From NCBI GenBank assembly GCA_964465145.1, contig CAYXJR010000066.1, positions 1 to 24,153 on the forward strand: 24,153 nt of DNA, written 5' to 3'. Below the pieces are notes generated by a model. It did no database searches. It had not been told where the DNA came from and saw only the letters and a program-made list of their open reading frames with translations. The DNA is from JAUVKA01 sp964465145 (GTDB lineage Bacteria; Bacteroidota; Bacteroidia; Bacteroidales; UBA12481). This document shows, one piece after another, positions 15,954-23,780 of the stretch. The position numbers and the translations under genes were made by a program. Each line of letters opens with the position of its first letter. The first letter of the stretch is position 1.

Positions 15954-16066
15954 CAGATGTCGGATGTCAGTTGTCTAAGATCTTAATTCTTAGGTCTTGC
16001 GTCTTTCGTCTTAAGTCTTGTATCTTGTATCTTGTATCTTAATTTTCCTCCCTGCTCCCCGTTCCC
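15954..16066 (-). repeat. Compound heptad array: CAGATGT, AAGAnnn and GGGAACG units
   Basis: Read on the minus strand from 16066, GGGAACG, GGGAGCA and GGGAGGA units come first, starting four bases after the prc stop codon. Then follow about eight AAGAnnn heptads (AAGATAC three times, AAGACTT, AAGACGA, AAGACGC, AAGACCT, AAGAATT). Nearest the URO-D gene, the plus strand shows CAGATGT, CGGATGT and CAGTTGT. Three different unit types are thus joined in one gap, all with a seven-base period. Confidence 0.85.
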
Positions 16067-16070
16067 TTTC

Positions 16071-18173
16071 TCATTTTCCTCGAAGTATGTCCGTCATCAC
16101 ATGAACTGCCTCAGTAAGGTAGATATCCTTCCCCAGTTCTTCGATCATGCGTTCAGTCCTCTCAGCTTTTGCAGTATCCATCTTAAGTGATTCTGAATCA
16201 CTGGTCAGGCTGGAAAGAATAATACCGGTTTGTTCTTTCATCAGGTTTTCGAATTTTTTAACTTCTTTTTCCTGGGTTTTGAGCATATTCAGGTAATCAT
16301 CCAACTTAAGGGAAAATTCTGTGCGATCGGATTCAGTTTTCAGCCGGCTGGCATTTTCCTCGATCAGTTTAAAATCCTTGTTTTTCGCCACCCGGTTTTG
16401 ACTTACTTTTTGTAGGATATTCATATTATAAGGCTTGTTCCATATACTGAATTTCACTGGATCTATTTCATCCGCAGGGAGAGCAAATTCCTGTTCTTTT
16501 TCGCCGATATCGAGATATTGGTAGGAATCGGGAAGGATTATATCAGGTATTACTCCAGTCAACTGGGTAGTAGTGCCATTGATCCGGTAGTATTTTTGCA
16601 CTGTTAGCGATAGGGCTCCAAATGGTTTGATGTCATTCAGCTTTGCTGGCATGAAATCATCCAGATCCGTAACACGCTGCACTGTTCCCTTTCCAAAAGT
16701 TGAAGGGCTTCCGATAATTACTCCTCTGTTGTAATCCTGAATTGCAGCAGCAAAAATTTCGGAAGCCGAAGCACTCGAATAATTAGTCATGACTACCAAA
16801 GGGCCGTCATATTGAATGCCGGGGTCCTGATCATCCAGGATAAATGGCTTTCCAGTCCGGGCCTTAACCTGCACAACAGGGCCTGTTTCAATAAAGAGCC
16901 CGGCCATTTTCACTACTTCAGGTAAGGAACCACCTCCATTATTTCTAAGATCGATAATCAAGCCCTCGACTCCGTCTTCCTTCAGATTTTCCAATTCTGC
17001 CTGAACATCATCGGAGCATTGTCTGCCATTTTTATCCTGAAAATCCAGATAGAACTTAGGAAGGTTGATATATCCAATTTTGCCTGAGCTTTTATTTTCG
17101 CGAATAAGAAGGGATGAAGAATATGTTTCTTCCATGATTACCACATCCCTTATTAGGTTAATTTCTTTAATATTGCCGTCACGCTTTTTAATAGTAAGCC
17201 TGACTTTTGTATTCTTAGGTCCTTTGATGAGTGCGACAGCTTTTTCCATTTTCATGTCCAGGATATCAACTGCCGGTTCATCTCCCTGGGCAACCAGCAT
17301 TATCAGATCACCAATTTCCATCTCTTTCCCTCTCCAGGAGGGACTGCCAGGAAACATATCGACCACTGTAAGATAACCTTGTTTTTGACGAAGGGTAGCT
17401 CCAATGCCTTCATATTTGCCGGCCATATTTTGATCGAACCTTTCCTTATCACTGGGGGGCATGTAAACGGAGTGGGGGTCAAAAGCCGAGATAAGGGAAT
17501 TCAGGTAAACCGATTGCCGATCCTCCCGGTCCATCTGCCGTACTCGATCGTACCAGTCTTTGTAATTGTCCAGGATCGCTTTTCGTGCTTCCACCTCTAG
17601 TGTCTCAATGGTTTTTATATGCACAGTATCGGATTTTTCAGCTGCCTCCTCCTGTAATTGTATGCTTGAAGCAACGCGGGCCACTATCTGGAGCTTTAAG
17701 GATTTTCTCCAAACCTCTTCAAGTTCTTTTTTGCTGGTTGCATAAACTGCATGTTCAGGATTGGTGTCAACACTCTCATCCTTGCTTAGGTCGAAGGATT
17801 GGCTCAGGTACTTCTCGAAATATTGGTTGGTTTCAAGAAGCCTTTTGTGGATCAGGTCGGAAGAAAGGTTAAAAAAATCGAAGCTTTTTGCTTTTAACTC
17901 ATCGTCGATATCAAGCTGGTATTTGCGGAACTTTTCAACATCCTCTTGGAGCAGGTATCTTTTATTGAAATCAAGCCTTTCGAGATATATATTGAAAACC
18001 CGGTCGGACAACTTGTCATCCATGGGAAGTGGCTGATAATGCCTTATGGTTAGGAACTGTGTGATTGCATCGGTTAAAAATACTTCCTTTTTCTCAACAG
18101 GATTAATCGTAAATGACAAAAAGACTGTTACTGCCAGTATTATTGTTCCTAAGATCCTATATTTTCGTTTCAT
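16071..18173 (-). CDS. prc: Carboxy-terminal processing (tail-specific) protease, S41A
   Basis: A 700-residue periplasmic serine protease that recognises C-terminal tails of envelope proteins. A signal or anchor segment (residues 7-23) is followed by the Tsp N-terminal helical domain (SDRVFNIYLERLDFNKRYLL, 56-75). A PDZ domain (about 250-340) begins GIGATLRQKQGYLTVVDMFP. The S41 peptidase part has GLIIDLRNNGGGSLPEVV, catalytic Ser469 in SSASASEIFAAAIQDY and Lys495 in TFGKGTVQ. The C-terminal DUF3340-type region (520-700) completes the E. coli Prc architecture, and the length agrees with that family. It stands alone between repeat arrays at both ends. A candidate -7 box lies 93 bases upstream, which would place the array in its 5' leader. 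Confidence 0.94.
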   Translation of the reverse strand: MKRKYRILGTIILAVTVFLSFTINPVEKKEVFLTDAITQFLTIRHYQPLPMDDKLSDRVFNIYLERLDFNKRYLLQEDVEKFRKYQLDIDDELKAKSFDFFNLSSDLIHKRLLETNQYFEKYLSQSFDLSKDESVDTNPEHAVYATSKKELEEVWRKSLKLQIVARVASSIQLQEEAAEKSDTVHIKTIETLEVEARKAILDNYKDWYDRVRQMDREDRQSVYLNSLISAFDPHSVYMPPSDKERFDQNMAGKYEGIGATLRQKQGYLTVVDMFPGSPSWRGKEMEIGDLIMLVAQGDEPAVDILDMKMEKAVALIKGPKNTKVRLTIKKRDGNIKEINLIRDVVIMEETYSSSLLIRENKSSGKIGYINLPKFYLDFQDKNGRQCSDDVQAELENLKEDGVEGLIIDLRNNGGGSLPEVVKMAGLFIETGPVVQVKARTGKPFILDDQDPGIQYDGPLVVMTNYSSASASEIFAAAIQDYNRGVIIGSPSTFGKGTVQRVTDLDDFMPAKLNDIKPFGALSLTVQKYYRINGTTTQLTGVIPDIILPDSYQYLDIGEKEQEFALPADEIDPVKFSIWNKPYNMNILQKVSQNRVAKNKDFKLIEENASRLKTESDRTEFSLKLDDYLNMLKTQEKEVKKFENLMKEQTGIILSSLTSDSESLKMDTAKAERTERMIEELGKDIYLTEAVHVMTDILRGK

Positions 18174-18183
18174 GTTTTTAAAT

Positions 18184-18262
18184 GTTGCATGTTACAGGTT
18201 ACAGGTTAATAAAATAAAATTTTCCCTGTTAACCGTTAACCGTTCCCTGTTCCCTGTTCCCT
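18184..18262 (-). repeat. Two heptad arrays between fic and prc
   Basis: On the plus strand 18184-18208 holds TGTTACA and GGTTACA-type heptads; 18222-18262 holds the reverse complement of AGGGAAC units (three copies) and of GGTTAAC (two copies). The AGGGAAC strand is the coding strand of the flanking fic and prc genes. The segment between them is AT-rich. Confidence 0.85.
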
Positions 18263-18265
18263 GAT

Positions 18266-18273
18266 CAAAAATA
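18266..18273 (-). promoter_or_regulatory. Candidate -7 box for prc
   Basis: The minus strand reads TATTTTTG, matching TAnnTTTG, in the 119-base gap between fic and prc. No TTTG stands at the usual -33 distance. If used, the prc transcript would carry both heptad arrays in its leader. Confidence 0.25.
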
Positions 18274-18292
18274 GTGCCTTTGTTTTGAAATA

Positions 18293-19435
18293 CTACTTTT
18301 CGAAAGGTAAAAAACCCTGCTTATCCAATTTGGCAATAAGAACCTTTACCAGGTATTTGTTTTCCAGGTTGATAGTGTATTTACGGGTGTTTTCCTCCAG
18401 GTTTATGACCATCTCTTTTTCTTTCAGCCATTTAAGCATTTTGGAGATTTCTGATGGATGTTTCTGTGGGAAGTAATGCCGGATATCAGCTGCCTGGAAT
18501 ACTTGCTTTTCCAGAGCAATATCCATAATCAAGCGATCCTGATCTGTAAATATCCTATCGAATAGTGGGTGTTTGAAAGCGGGAATCAGGATTTCCTCTT
18601 TTAAGAAATTATAATCAGATAATTGATCCATTTGGTACATGCCGTCACGGAGGCCCTCAAGTGAAAACTCTATCCAGCTATTTATATCTTTCTCGCTGCC
18701 AGAATCAGCTTTTCGGAGCAGGGCATGATACTTCTCGGGATCATGACACATACTCATACTTGTATTGATAATCCTCTGGTAGGCGCCGGGAAATCCCATC
18801 TTCTTTAACATCAGGTATGACAAAAGCCTGGCCATAAACCCGTTAGCATCCATGAATGGATGGATCCAAAGAAACTTATGATGCACAAATGCAATTTTTA
18901 TAGCATCATATTTAGAAGAAAATTTTTTATTGACAAATAAAATCAGCTTTTCCAGATAGGATTCCGTCAGATGGATAGGTGCAGCGTGAATAATACCTAA
19001 TTCTGGTCTTGCTTCTGTACGACGAATAATCCCGGCATATCGTGTACTTTCTTTAGTGATGTTTTCACAAAGTATTTTGTGCAATTCGGTGAAAAAACTC
19101 TGAAAAACAATTGTTTCGTCAAAATATTGATCAATTTGGCCCAGGGCTATTGCAATCCTATCAATTTCAATGGTTTTACGACCCTTGGTGTCTGGATTCT
19201 CCTCTTTCGATTCCAGGAACTTGGTTAAACCCGTTTTATTCCCGTCTACCCGTGATGAAGCAAGGGCATCAAGGTCCTTGAAAATTCTTCTCAATTGCTC
19301 ATATAGGATTGTATCTGTGGTCCTTACCACTTCTCTTCTTCTTAGGAATTCCAAATCCATAACCAGATCTGTAATATTATTACTGAATGCTGGTTCTGGC
19401 ATCTTGAAACCCGTATATTTAACTCTTGGGCTCAT
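18293..19435 (-). CDS. Fic family protein with altered inhibitory and catalytic motifs
   Basis: A 380-residue Fic protein; members usually transfer AMP to a target hydroxyl. Order of parts: an N-terminal helical region with the inhibitory-helix position SSRVDGN at 60-66, the flap region near GIIRRTEARPELGIIHAAP (135-153), the Fic core with IHPFMDANGFMARLLSYLML (191-210), and a C-terminal winged-helix-like part (about 300-360). The catalytic His192 is present. The usual HPFx[DE]GNGRxxR is here HPFMDANGFMAR: Gly to Ala at 197 is common, but the first Arg is Phe200. In the inhibitory motif [ST]xxxE[GN], the Glu is Asp64. The start at 19435 fits the usual N-terminus; an in-frame ATG at 19507 would add 24 residues without family features. 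The target is unknown, and no antitoxin gene is adjacent. Confidence 0.88.
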   Translation of the reverse strand: MSPRVKYTGFKMPEPAFSNNITDLVMDLEFLRRREVVRTTDTILYEQLRRIFKDLDALASSRVDGNKTGLTKFLESKEENPDTKGRKTIEIDRIAIALGQIDQYFDETIVFQSFFTELHKILCENITKESTRYAGIIRRTEARPELGIIHAAPIHLTESYLEKLILFVNKKFSSKYDAIKIAFVHHKFLWIHPFMDANGFMARLLSYLMLKKMGFPGAYQRIINTSMSMCHDPEKYHALLRKADSGSEKDINSWIEFSLEGLRDGMYQMDQLSDYNFLKEEILIPAFKHPLFDRIFTDQDRLIMDIALEKQVFQAADIRHYFPQKHPSEISKMLKWLKEKEMVINLEENTRKYTINLENKYLVKVLIAKLDKQGFLPFEK

Positions 19436-19790
19436 ATTATTAGAATGATAATTTGAGAAACTTATTGTGCAAAAAAAAGCCTTCTGAAAATTATTGAACA
19501 CCCTCATCGCCGAGGGGCATAACTATGCATTTCATAAGGGAGAATTTCCTGCTTAATCCTGTCCAAAAATAGATATTTTTCAGTAAAAGAACAGATATAG
19601 TAACTTTTATTTGTCAGAACGCACTTCAATTATTCATAAATACATCGATCCTCTTTGCAAATTAGGCGGTTCAATATTGATCTGCGGATAGTTAAAAAAA
19701 GTTAATTCCGAATCTTTTAATCTTCTCCAAATCCTAAAATGCTAAATTGCAGTCGATGTTTAATGCTAAACCTTTAAAAAGGAGGTAATT
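19436..19790. other. Intergenic region between divergent fic and M14 genes
   Basis: In these 355 bases I see no gene, no repeat array and no match to the TAnnTTTG box. The only clear signal is the ribosome binding site at its right end. It must hold the promoter of the M14 pair. Confidence 0.5.
19781..19786 (+). promoter_or_regulatory. Strong Shine-Dalgarno site deciding a GTG start
   Basis: GGAGGT stands five bases before GTG at 19791 and is the reason this codon is taken as the start. Such a site is unusual here; most genes in this window have weak ones. Confidence 0.8.
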
Positions 19791-21746
19791 GTGATTCAAT
19801 CATTTAAATGCTGCAATAATCGATGGGTAGTAGTTCTTATTACCATGATTATGGCAGGTTCTTTTATGGTATCTCAACCCATGCAGGGACAAAAACAATC
19901 AAAATACAAGAATTTTGAACAATTCCAGTCTACTGTGAAAGGGATGGTGAAAGCTCATGCCAATCTGGCCAGTATGGAATCAATAGGGAAATCCAATTCC
20001 GGCAGAGATGTCTGGCTGGTTACACTGGCAAACCCTTCAGGAACTCCGATTGCGGAGCGACCGGGGATGCTTATCAGTGCTAATCTTGAAGGTGATCACC
20101 TGGTTGGATCGGAGATAGCTCTTGAAGCTATGGATTACCTGCTGAGTAATTATGAAAATGACGAATCGGTTAAAAAGGCCCTCAATGAGCATGTCTTTTA
20201 CTTTCTTCCAAGAGTTAATCCGGATGGAGCAGAGAAAAATTTTGCTGCTCTTAATGCCGCCCTTAAAACCAATTCTACTGCTTATGATGGGGATAATGAT
20301 GGCCGTCTGGATGAGGACGGTCCTGAAGACCTTAACGGAGATGGGATAATCACGGTAATGCGGGTTAAAGATCCCAACGGCCTTTACATGGTGGATCCCG
20401 AAAATCCCGGATTGATGAAAAAAGCTGATCCTGTGAAAGGAGAAAAGGGTGCATATGCTATTTACTGGGAAGGCATTGATAATGATGGAGATGGTTTTAT
20501 AAATGAGGATCCTGAAGGAGGAGTAGACATAAACAGGAATTTTATGCATGCATACCCATATTATAAGGAGGATGCCGGTATTCATATGGTCAGCGAGAAA
20601 GAAACAAGAGCGGTTTTGGATTGGATGATTGCTAATCGCAATATTGCTATGATGCTCACATTTAATGAGTCGGATAATCTTATCAGCCCTCCCAATTCAA
20701 GAGGGGAGTTGAGTTCTGACAATGGGATTTCAATGTTTGATTTTGCTGATAACAGTATGTCAGGTGCATCCAAGGTTGGTATGGTATCTGGCGGTGGTGG
20801 ATTTAGAGGCGGGAGGTATGGTGGAATGCAATTTTCAGGTCAGAGCCGGGGAGGACAGCAGGCCGCTAGTTCAGGTCGGGCTTCGCGTCCCGCCAGGGAG
20901 GCTGCTACAACGGTCGACAAGAATGACCTGGAGTTCTATAATATGTTCAGCAAGAAATACAAGGAGATAACTGGTTTTGAAGCTAAGCCAGTGCTTAGAA
21001 AGCCAGCCGGGGCATTGTTTGAATATGGTTATTTCCAGTATGGAATTCCTTCCCTTTCAACCCCTGGATGGGGCATGGATTTACCAAAAGATACAACCCA
21101 AAGAGACGCCGGCCCAAGACGGCAGGCAGCAGGAAGGGGTAATGCCGGCATGAGAGGAGGCTCAGGAATGCCCGGGGCAGGTGGTGGCGGCGGAGATGCA
21201 GCGGTTAGCGGCGTTGATGTTAAAGCTCTGGAATGGTTAAAAAAGAATAATGAAAATGGTTTTGTCGAATGGCAAACAGTTAAGCATCCGGATTTCGCCG
21301 AGGCAGAGGTTGGGGGATTTGATCCGATGGCTGTAACAAATCCACCGGCCGAAATGATCGAGGACCTTGGGGAAAAACATGGAGAGTTTATGGTCTATCT
21401 TTCATCTTTGTACGCCGATGTTAAGATCGCCCATACTGAAGTTATTAATCACGGAGGCGGGATCTTCCGGATTAAAGCTGAAATTGAAAATGCTGGTTTT
21501 CTGCCAACAGCTGTTCAGCAGGGAGTGGCCTCCAGATCAGTGAAACCAACTATGGTCCAGCTTGAGGTAGATCCTGATGCAATTATATCAGGCAGCAATA
21601 AAACTAATTTCATCCAGAAACTCGATGGATCGGGTAAAAGGCAGAAATATGAATGGCTCATTAAGGGACGCTCCGGCGAAAAGATCGAGCTCAAGGCGGT
21701 GTCGCAAAAAGGTGGAAGTGATTCAGTTACCATCATTTTGAATTAA
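19791..21746 (+). CDS. Secreted M14 carboxypeptidase-like protein, probably catalytically dead
   Basis: A 651-residue exported protein with a signal segment at residues 12-33. The M14 fold is recognisable from SIGKSNSGRDVWLVTL (64-79), FLPRVNPDGAEKNF (138-151) and DINRNF (246-251). Where active enzymes have HxxE (zinc), this has ANLEGDHLVGSE, with Glu100 and His103 in swapped positions. The third zinc ligand His is Asn292 in LTFNESDNLISPP, and the catalytic Glu is replaced in IPSLSTPGW (Pro425). Two Asp-rich segments (165-186 and 228-240, DxDxDG type) may bind calcium. Gly/Arg-rich stretches at about 330-370 and 440-480 are absent from the next gene. It lies 40 bases before the active-looking paralogue and was probably made with it. 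A binding or regulatory role is inferred. Confidence 0.85.
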   Translation: MIQSFKCCNNRWVVVLITMIMAGSFMVSQPMQGQKQSKYKNFEQFQSTVKGMVKAHANLASMESIGKSNSGRDVWLVTLANPSGTPIAERPGMLISANLEGDHLVGSEIALEAMDYLLSNYENDESVKKALNEHVFYFLPRVNPDGAEKNFAALNAALKTNSTAYDGDNDGRLDEDGPEDLNGDGIITVMRVKDPNGLYMVDPENPGLMKKADPVKGEKGAYAIYWEGIDNDGDGFINEDPEGGVDINRNFMHAYPYYKEDAGIHMVSEKETRAVLDWMIANRNIAMMLTFNESDNLISPPNSRGELSSDNGISMFDFADNSMSGASKVGMVSGGGGFRGGRYGGMQFSGQSRGGQQAASSGRASRPAREAATTVDKNDLEFYNMFSKKYKEITGFEAKPVLRKPAGALFEYGYFQYGIPSLSTPGWGMDLPKDTTQRDAGPRRQAAGRGNAGMRGGSGMPGAGGGGGDAAVSGVDVKALEWLKKNNENGFVEWQTVKHPDFAEAEVGGFDPMAVTNPPAEMIEDLGEKHGEFMVYLSSLYADVKIAHTEVINHGGGIFRIKAEIENAGFLPTAVQQGVASRSVKPTMVQLEVDPDAIISGSNKTNFIQKLDGSGKRQKYEWLIKGRSGEKIELKAVSQKGGSDSVTIILN

Positions 21747-21774
21747 ATGAGCCAGTACAATTAAGTCTTTAGAA

Positions 21775-21780
21775 GGAGGA
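21775..21780 (+). promoter_or_regulatory. Strong Shine-Dalgarno site of the second M14 gene
   Basis: GGAGGA stands six bases before the ATG at 21787, in the 40-base gap between the two M14 genes. It matches the strong site of the first gene, as though both are made at high and similar levels. Confidence 0.75.
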
Positions 21781-21786
21781 AAAACA

Positions 21787-23574
21787 ATGAAAAAAATAAC
21801 AAAATATATAATAGGACTGACTCTCATCATTATTGGGATAAGCCTGTGTCCGACTGGTGCTGTTTCGCAGAATTATGCATCTGATCCGCAGTTTAAGGTT
21901 AAGATTGATTTTAACCGCTGGCATGATGTCCCTGAGTTGTACGATGATATGCGAAGGCTCGAAAAAGCCTTTCCTGAGTTCCTGACCCTGGAATCAATAG
22001 GTAAGAGCTATAATGGTCTTGATATCATGGTTATGAAGATCAATAATCCCAAAACGGGAAATGAGATGGAAAAAGCTGCGATGCAGATTGAAGCCAATAT
22101 TCATGGGAACGAAATACAGGGCGGAGAAGTATGTCTGTATACTATATGGTACCTGATGGAAAATTACGGCCGCATCGATAAGATAACCAAACTGGTGGAT
22201 GAACGTGTTTTCTACATTTTCCCCACCGTTAATCCGGATGGGCACCAGTATTTTATGGAAACCGACGGGGGAGGGGCCAGGTCTGGCCATGTACCGGTTG
22301 ATGATGATAACGACGGGCTTTATGATGAGGATGACTCCAATGACCTCAACGGGAATGGTGTGATCGAGCAAATCCGTAAGTATGTGCCGGGTGAAGGAAA
22401 CTTCCGGATCAGCAGGGGAAATCCACGGGTTATGGAACCAGTGCCTTTTGGGGAAACAGGTGATTATATCCTTCTTGGTTCAGAAGGGATCGATGATGAT
22501 CATGACGGGCGTGTCAACGAAGACGGTCCGGGAAGCTATGACCCCAACAGGAATTGGGCAAGCGACTGGCAGCCTGATTATATACAGGGGGGAGCAATGG
22601 ATTATCCTTTCCAGCTGCCCGAAACACGTGCCATGAATGATTTCCTGCTGGCGCATCCTAATATATCCGGTCTTCAGAGTTACCATAATTCCGGAGGTAT
22701 GATCCTCAGGGGGCCCGGAGCAGAATCGATGGGTGAATATCCCAGGCAGGATGTAAGTTTCTATGATGAACTCGGAAAAAATGGAGCAAGGATGCTGCCT
22801 TTCTATCGGTATATAGTGATTTGGAGCGGATTATATACTGTACATGGTGGATCAATCGACTGGACTAACGACGGGCTGGGGATTCCTTCCTTTACAAACG
22901 AGTTGTGGAATGGGTCACAGTATTTTACCAGTCCTGAATTACAAAAGGAGGGTGAGGATCCAAACAGCCCTATTTCACGTTCAAAAAGCAGGTATTTCTT
23001 CGATGATCACCTGGAGTTTGGCGATGAGTATGTCGACTGGAAAAAATTTGATCATCCCGACTACGGGGAAGTAGAGATGGGCGGGAGATGGAAGAAAACT
23101 ATGGGGAGGCTTCCTCCTCGTTTCATGAATGAAGAGTTATGCCACAGGAATATGGCATTCACCCTTTATCAGGCTGATGAAATGCCGATGATGAAACTGG
23201 GTGAGACCTCTGTGAAAAAGATTTCAGGAGATGTTTATCGTGTTTGGGTGGATATTACCAATCCTAAGGTAACGCCTACTATTATGACCAAGGCAGCTCA
23301 GAATAATGTTGTCCGCCCCGACCTTATCCTTCTGAATGGTAATGTTGAGGTTATCTCGGCCAGCTGGATCGACGATAAGCTTACCCACGATTATACTAAT
23401 CCGATTACGGATTTGATTGACCAAAAAGATCTCAAGAGGCTCATTATCAGAAACGGACACCCGGGAAAGACCACCAGGACCCTTCAGTATTTGGTAAAAG
23501 GCTCCGGGAATTTGTCCTTGACATATGATAGTGTTAAGGGTGGGAAGGTAAGTACGAATGTGAGTTTGAAATAG
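21787..23574 (+). CDS. Secreted zinc carboxypeptidase (M14 family)
   Basis: A 595-residue exported metallopeptidase that would trim C-terminal residues from peptides, or act on peptidoglycan-like substrates. The signal peptide covers residues 1-28. The full M14 set is present: zinc ligands His106 and Glu109 in ANIHGNEIQGGE, His300 in QSYHNSGGMIL, catalytic Glu372 in IPSFTNELW, and substrate-binding Arg255 in DPNRNW. Two Asp-rich inserts (171-193 and 234-250: DDDNDGLYDEDD, DDDHDGRVNEDG) match those of the upstream paralogue and look like calcium loops. A beta-rich C-terminal extension of about 130 residues follows the catalytic domain. Its stop codon shares a base with the heptad array that follows. 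Confidence 0.92.
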   Translation: MKKITKYIIGLTLIIIGISLCPTGAVSQNYASDPQFKVKIDFNRWHDVPELYDDMRRLEKAFPEFLTLESIGKSYNGLDIMVMKINNPKTGNEMEKAAMQIEANIHGNEIQGGEVCLYTIWYLMENYGRIDKITKLVDERVFYIFPTVNPDGHQYFMETDGGGARSGHVPVDDDNDGLYDEDDSNDLNGNGVIEQIRKYVPGEGNFRISRGNPRVMEPVPFGETGDYILLGSEGIDDDHDGRVNEDGPGSYDPNRNWASDWQPDYIQGGAMDYPFQLPETRAMNDFLLAHPNISGLQSYHNSGGMILRGPGAESMGEYPRQDVSFYDELGKNGARMLPFYRYIVIWSGLYTVHGGSIDWTNDGLGIPSFTNELWNGSQYFTSPELQKEGEDPNSPISRSKSRYFFDDHLEFGDEYVDWKKFDHPDYGEVEMGGRWKKTMGRLPPRFMNEELCHRNMAFTLYQADEMPMMKLGETSVKKISGDVYRVWVDITNPKVTPTIMTKAAQNNVVRPDLILLNGNVEVISASWIDDKLTHDYTNPITDLIDQKDLKRLIIRNGHPGKTTRTLQYLVKGSGNLSLTYDSVKGGKVSTNVSLK

Positions 23575-23608
23575 GGAACGGGGATCAGTTAACAGGGAGC
23601 AGGGATGA
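23574..23608 (+). repeat. Heptad array sharing the stop codon of the M14 gene
   Basis: Five units in perfect seven-base register: GGGAACG, GGGATCA, GTTAACA, GGGAGCA and GGGATGA. The first G is the last base of the TAG stop codon of the M14 gene. A GGTTGG-core hairpin follows 8 bases later. Confidence 0.88.
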
Positions 23609-23616
23609 ATAAATAG

Positions 23617-23653
23617 CTTGTCAAGGGTTGGCTTAAATCCAACCCTTGACAAG
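23617..23653 (+). terminator. Hairpin behind the M14 pair (GGTTGG core, copy 2)
   Basis: CTTGTCAAGGGTTGG and CCAACCCTTGACAAG form a perfect 15-base stem around a seven-base loop. It lies 43 bases after the M14 stop. No long T-run follows (only TTTC), so it may be a terminator or a member of a dispersed hairpin family. Confidence 0.75.
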
Positions 23654-23673
23654 TTTCAATCAAAAAAATAAAT

Positions 23674-23681
23674 TACATTTG
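23674..23681 (+). promoter_or_regulatory. Candidate -7 box for tRNA-Pro
   Basis: TACATTTG matches TAnnTTTG and ends 23 bases before the mature 5' end of the tRNA, a suitable distance for a short leader. A clear -33 TTTG at the normal spacing was not found. Confidence 0.45.
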
Positions 23682-23704
23682 CTGCCTCACACCCACACCT
23701 GCTT

Positions 23705-23779
23705 CGGGGTGTAGCGCAGCCCGGTTAGCGTGCGTCGTTCGGGACGACGAGGTCGGAGGTTCGAATCCTCTCACCCCGA
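23705..23779 (+). tRNA. tRNA-Pro (anticodon CGG)
   Basis: The acceptor arms CGGGGTG and CACCCCG pair fully. The anticodon stem CGTCG/CGACG encloses loop TTCGGGA, giving anticodon CGG, which reads CCG. The T arm contains GGTTCGAATCC. The discriminator base is A at 23779; CCA is not encoded and would be added later. The T-loop, D-arm and stem lengths are all normal. Confidence 0.95.
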
Positions 23780-23780
23780 C

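Noticed and set aside
20037..20585. A 182-codon frame opposite the first M14 gene
   Set aside because: The plus-strand gene is clearly real (M14 blocks, ribosome binding site); the opposite frame is Ile/Ser-rich noise.
23705..23779. Integration site of a mobile element at the tRNA gene
   Set aside because: No integrase gene and no repeated tRNA 3' end were seen; the duplicated composites on both sides do not copy the tRNA.
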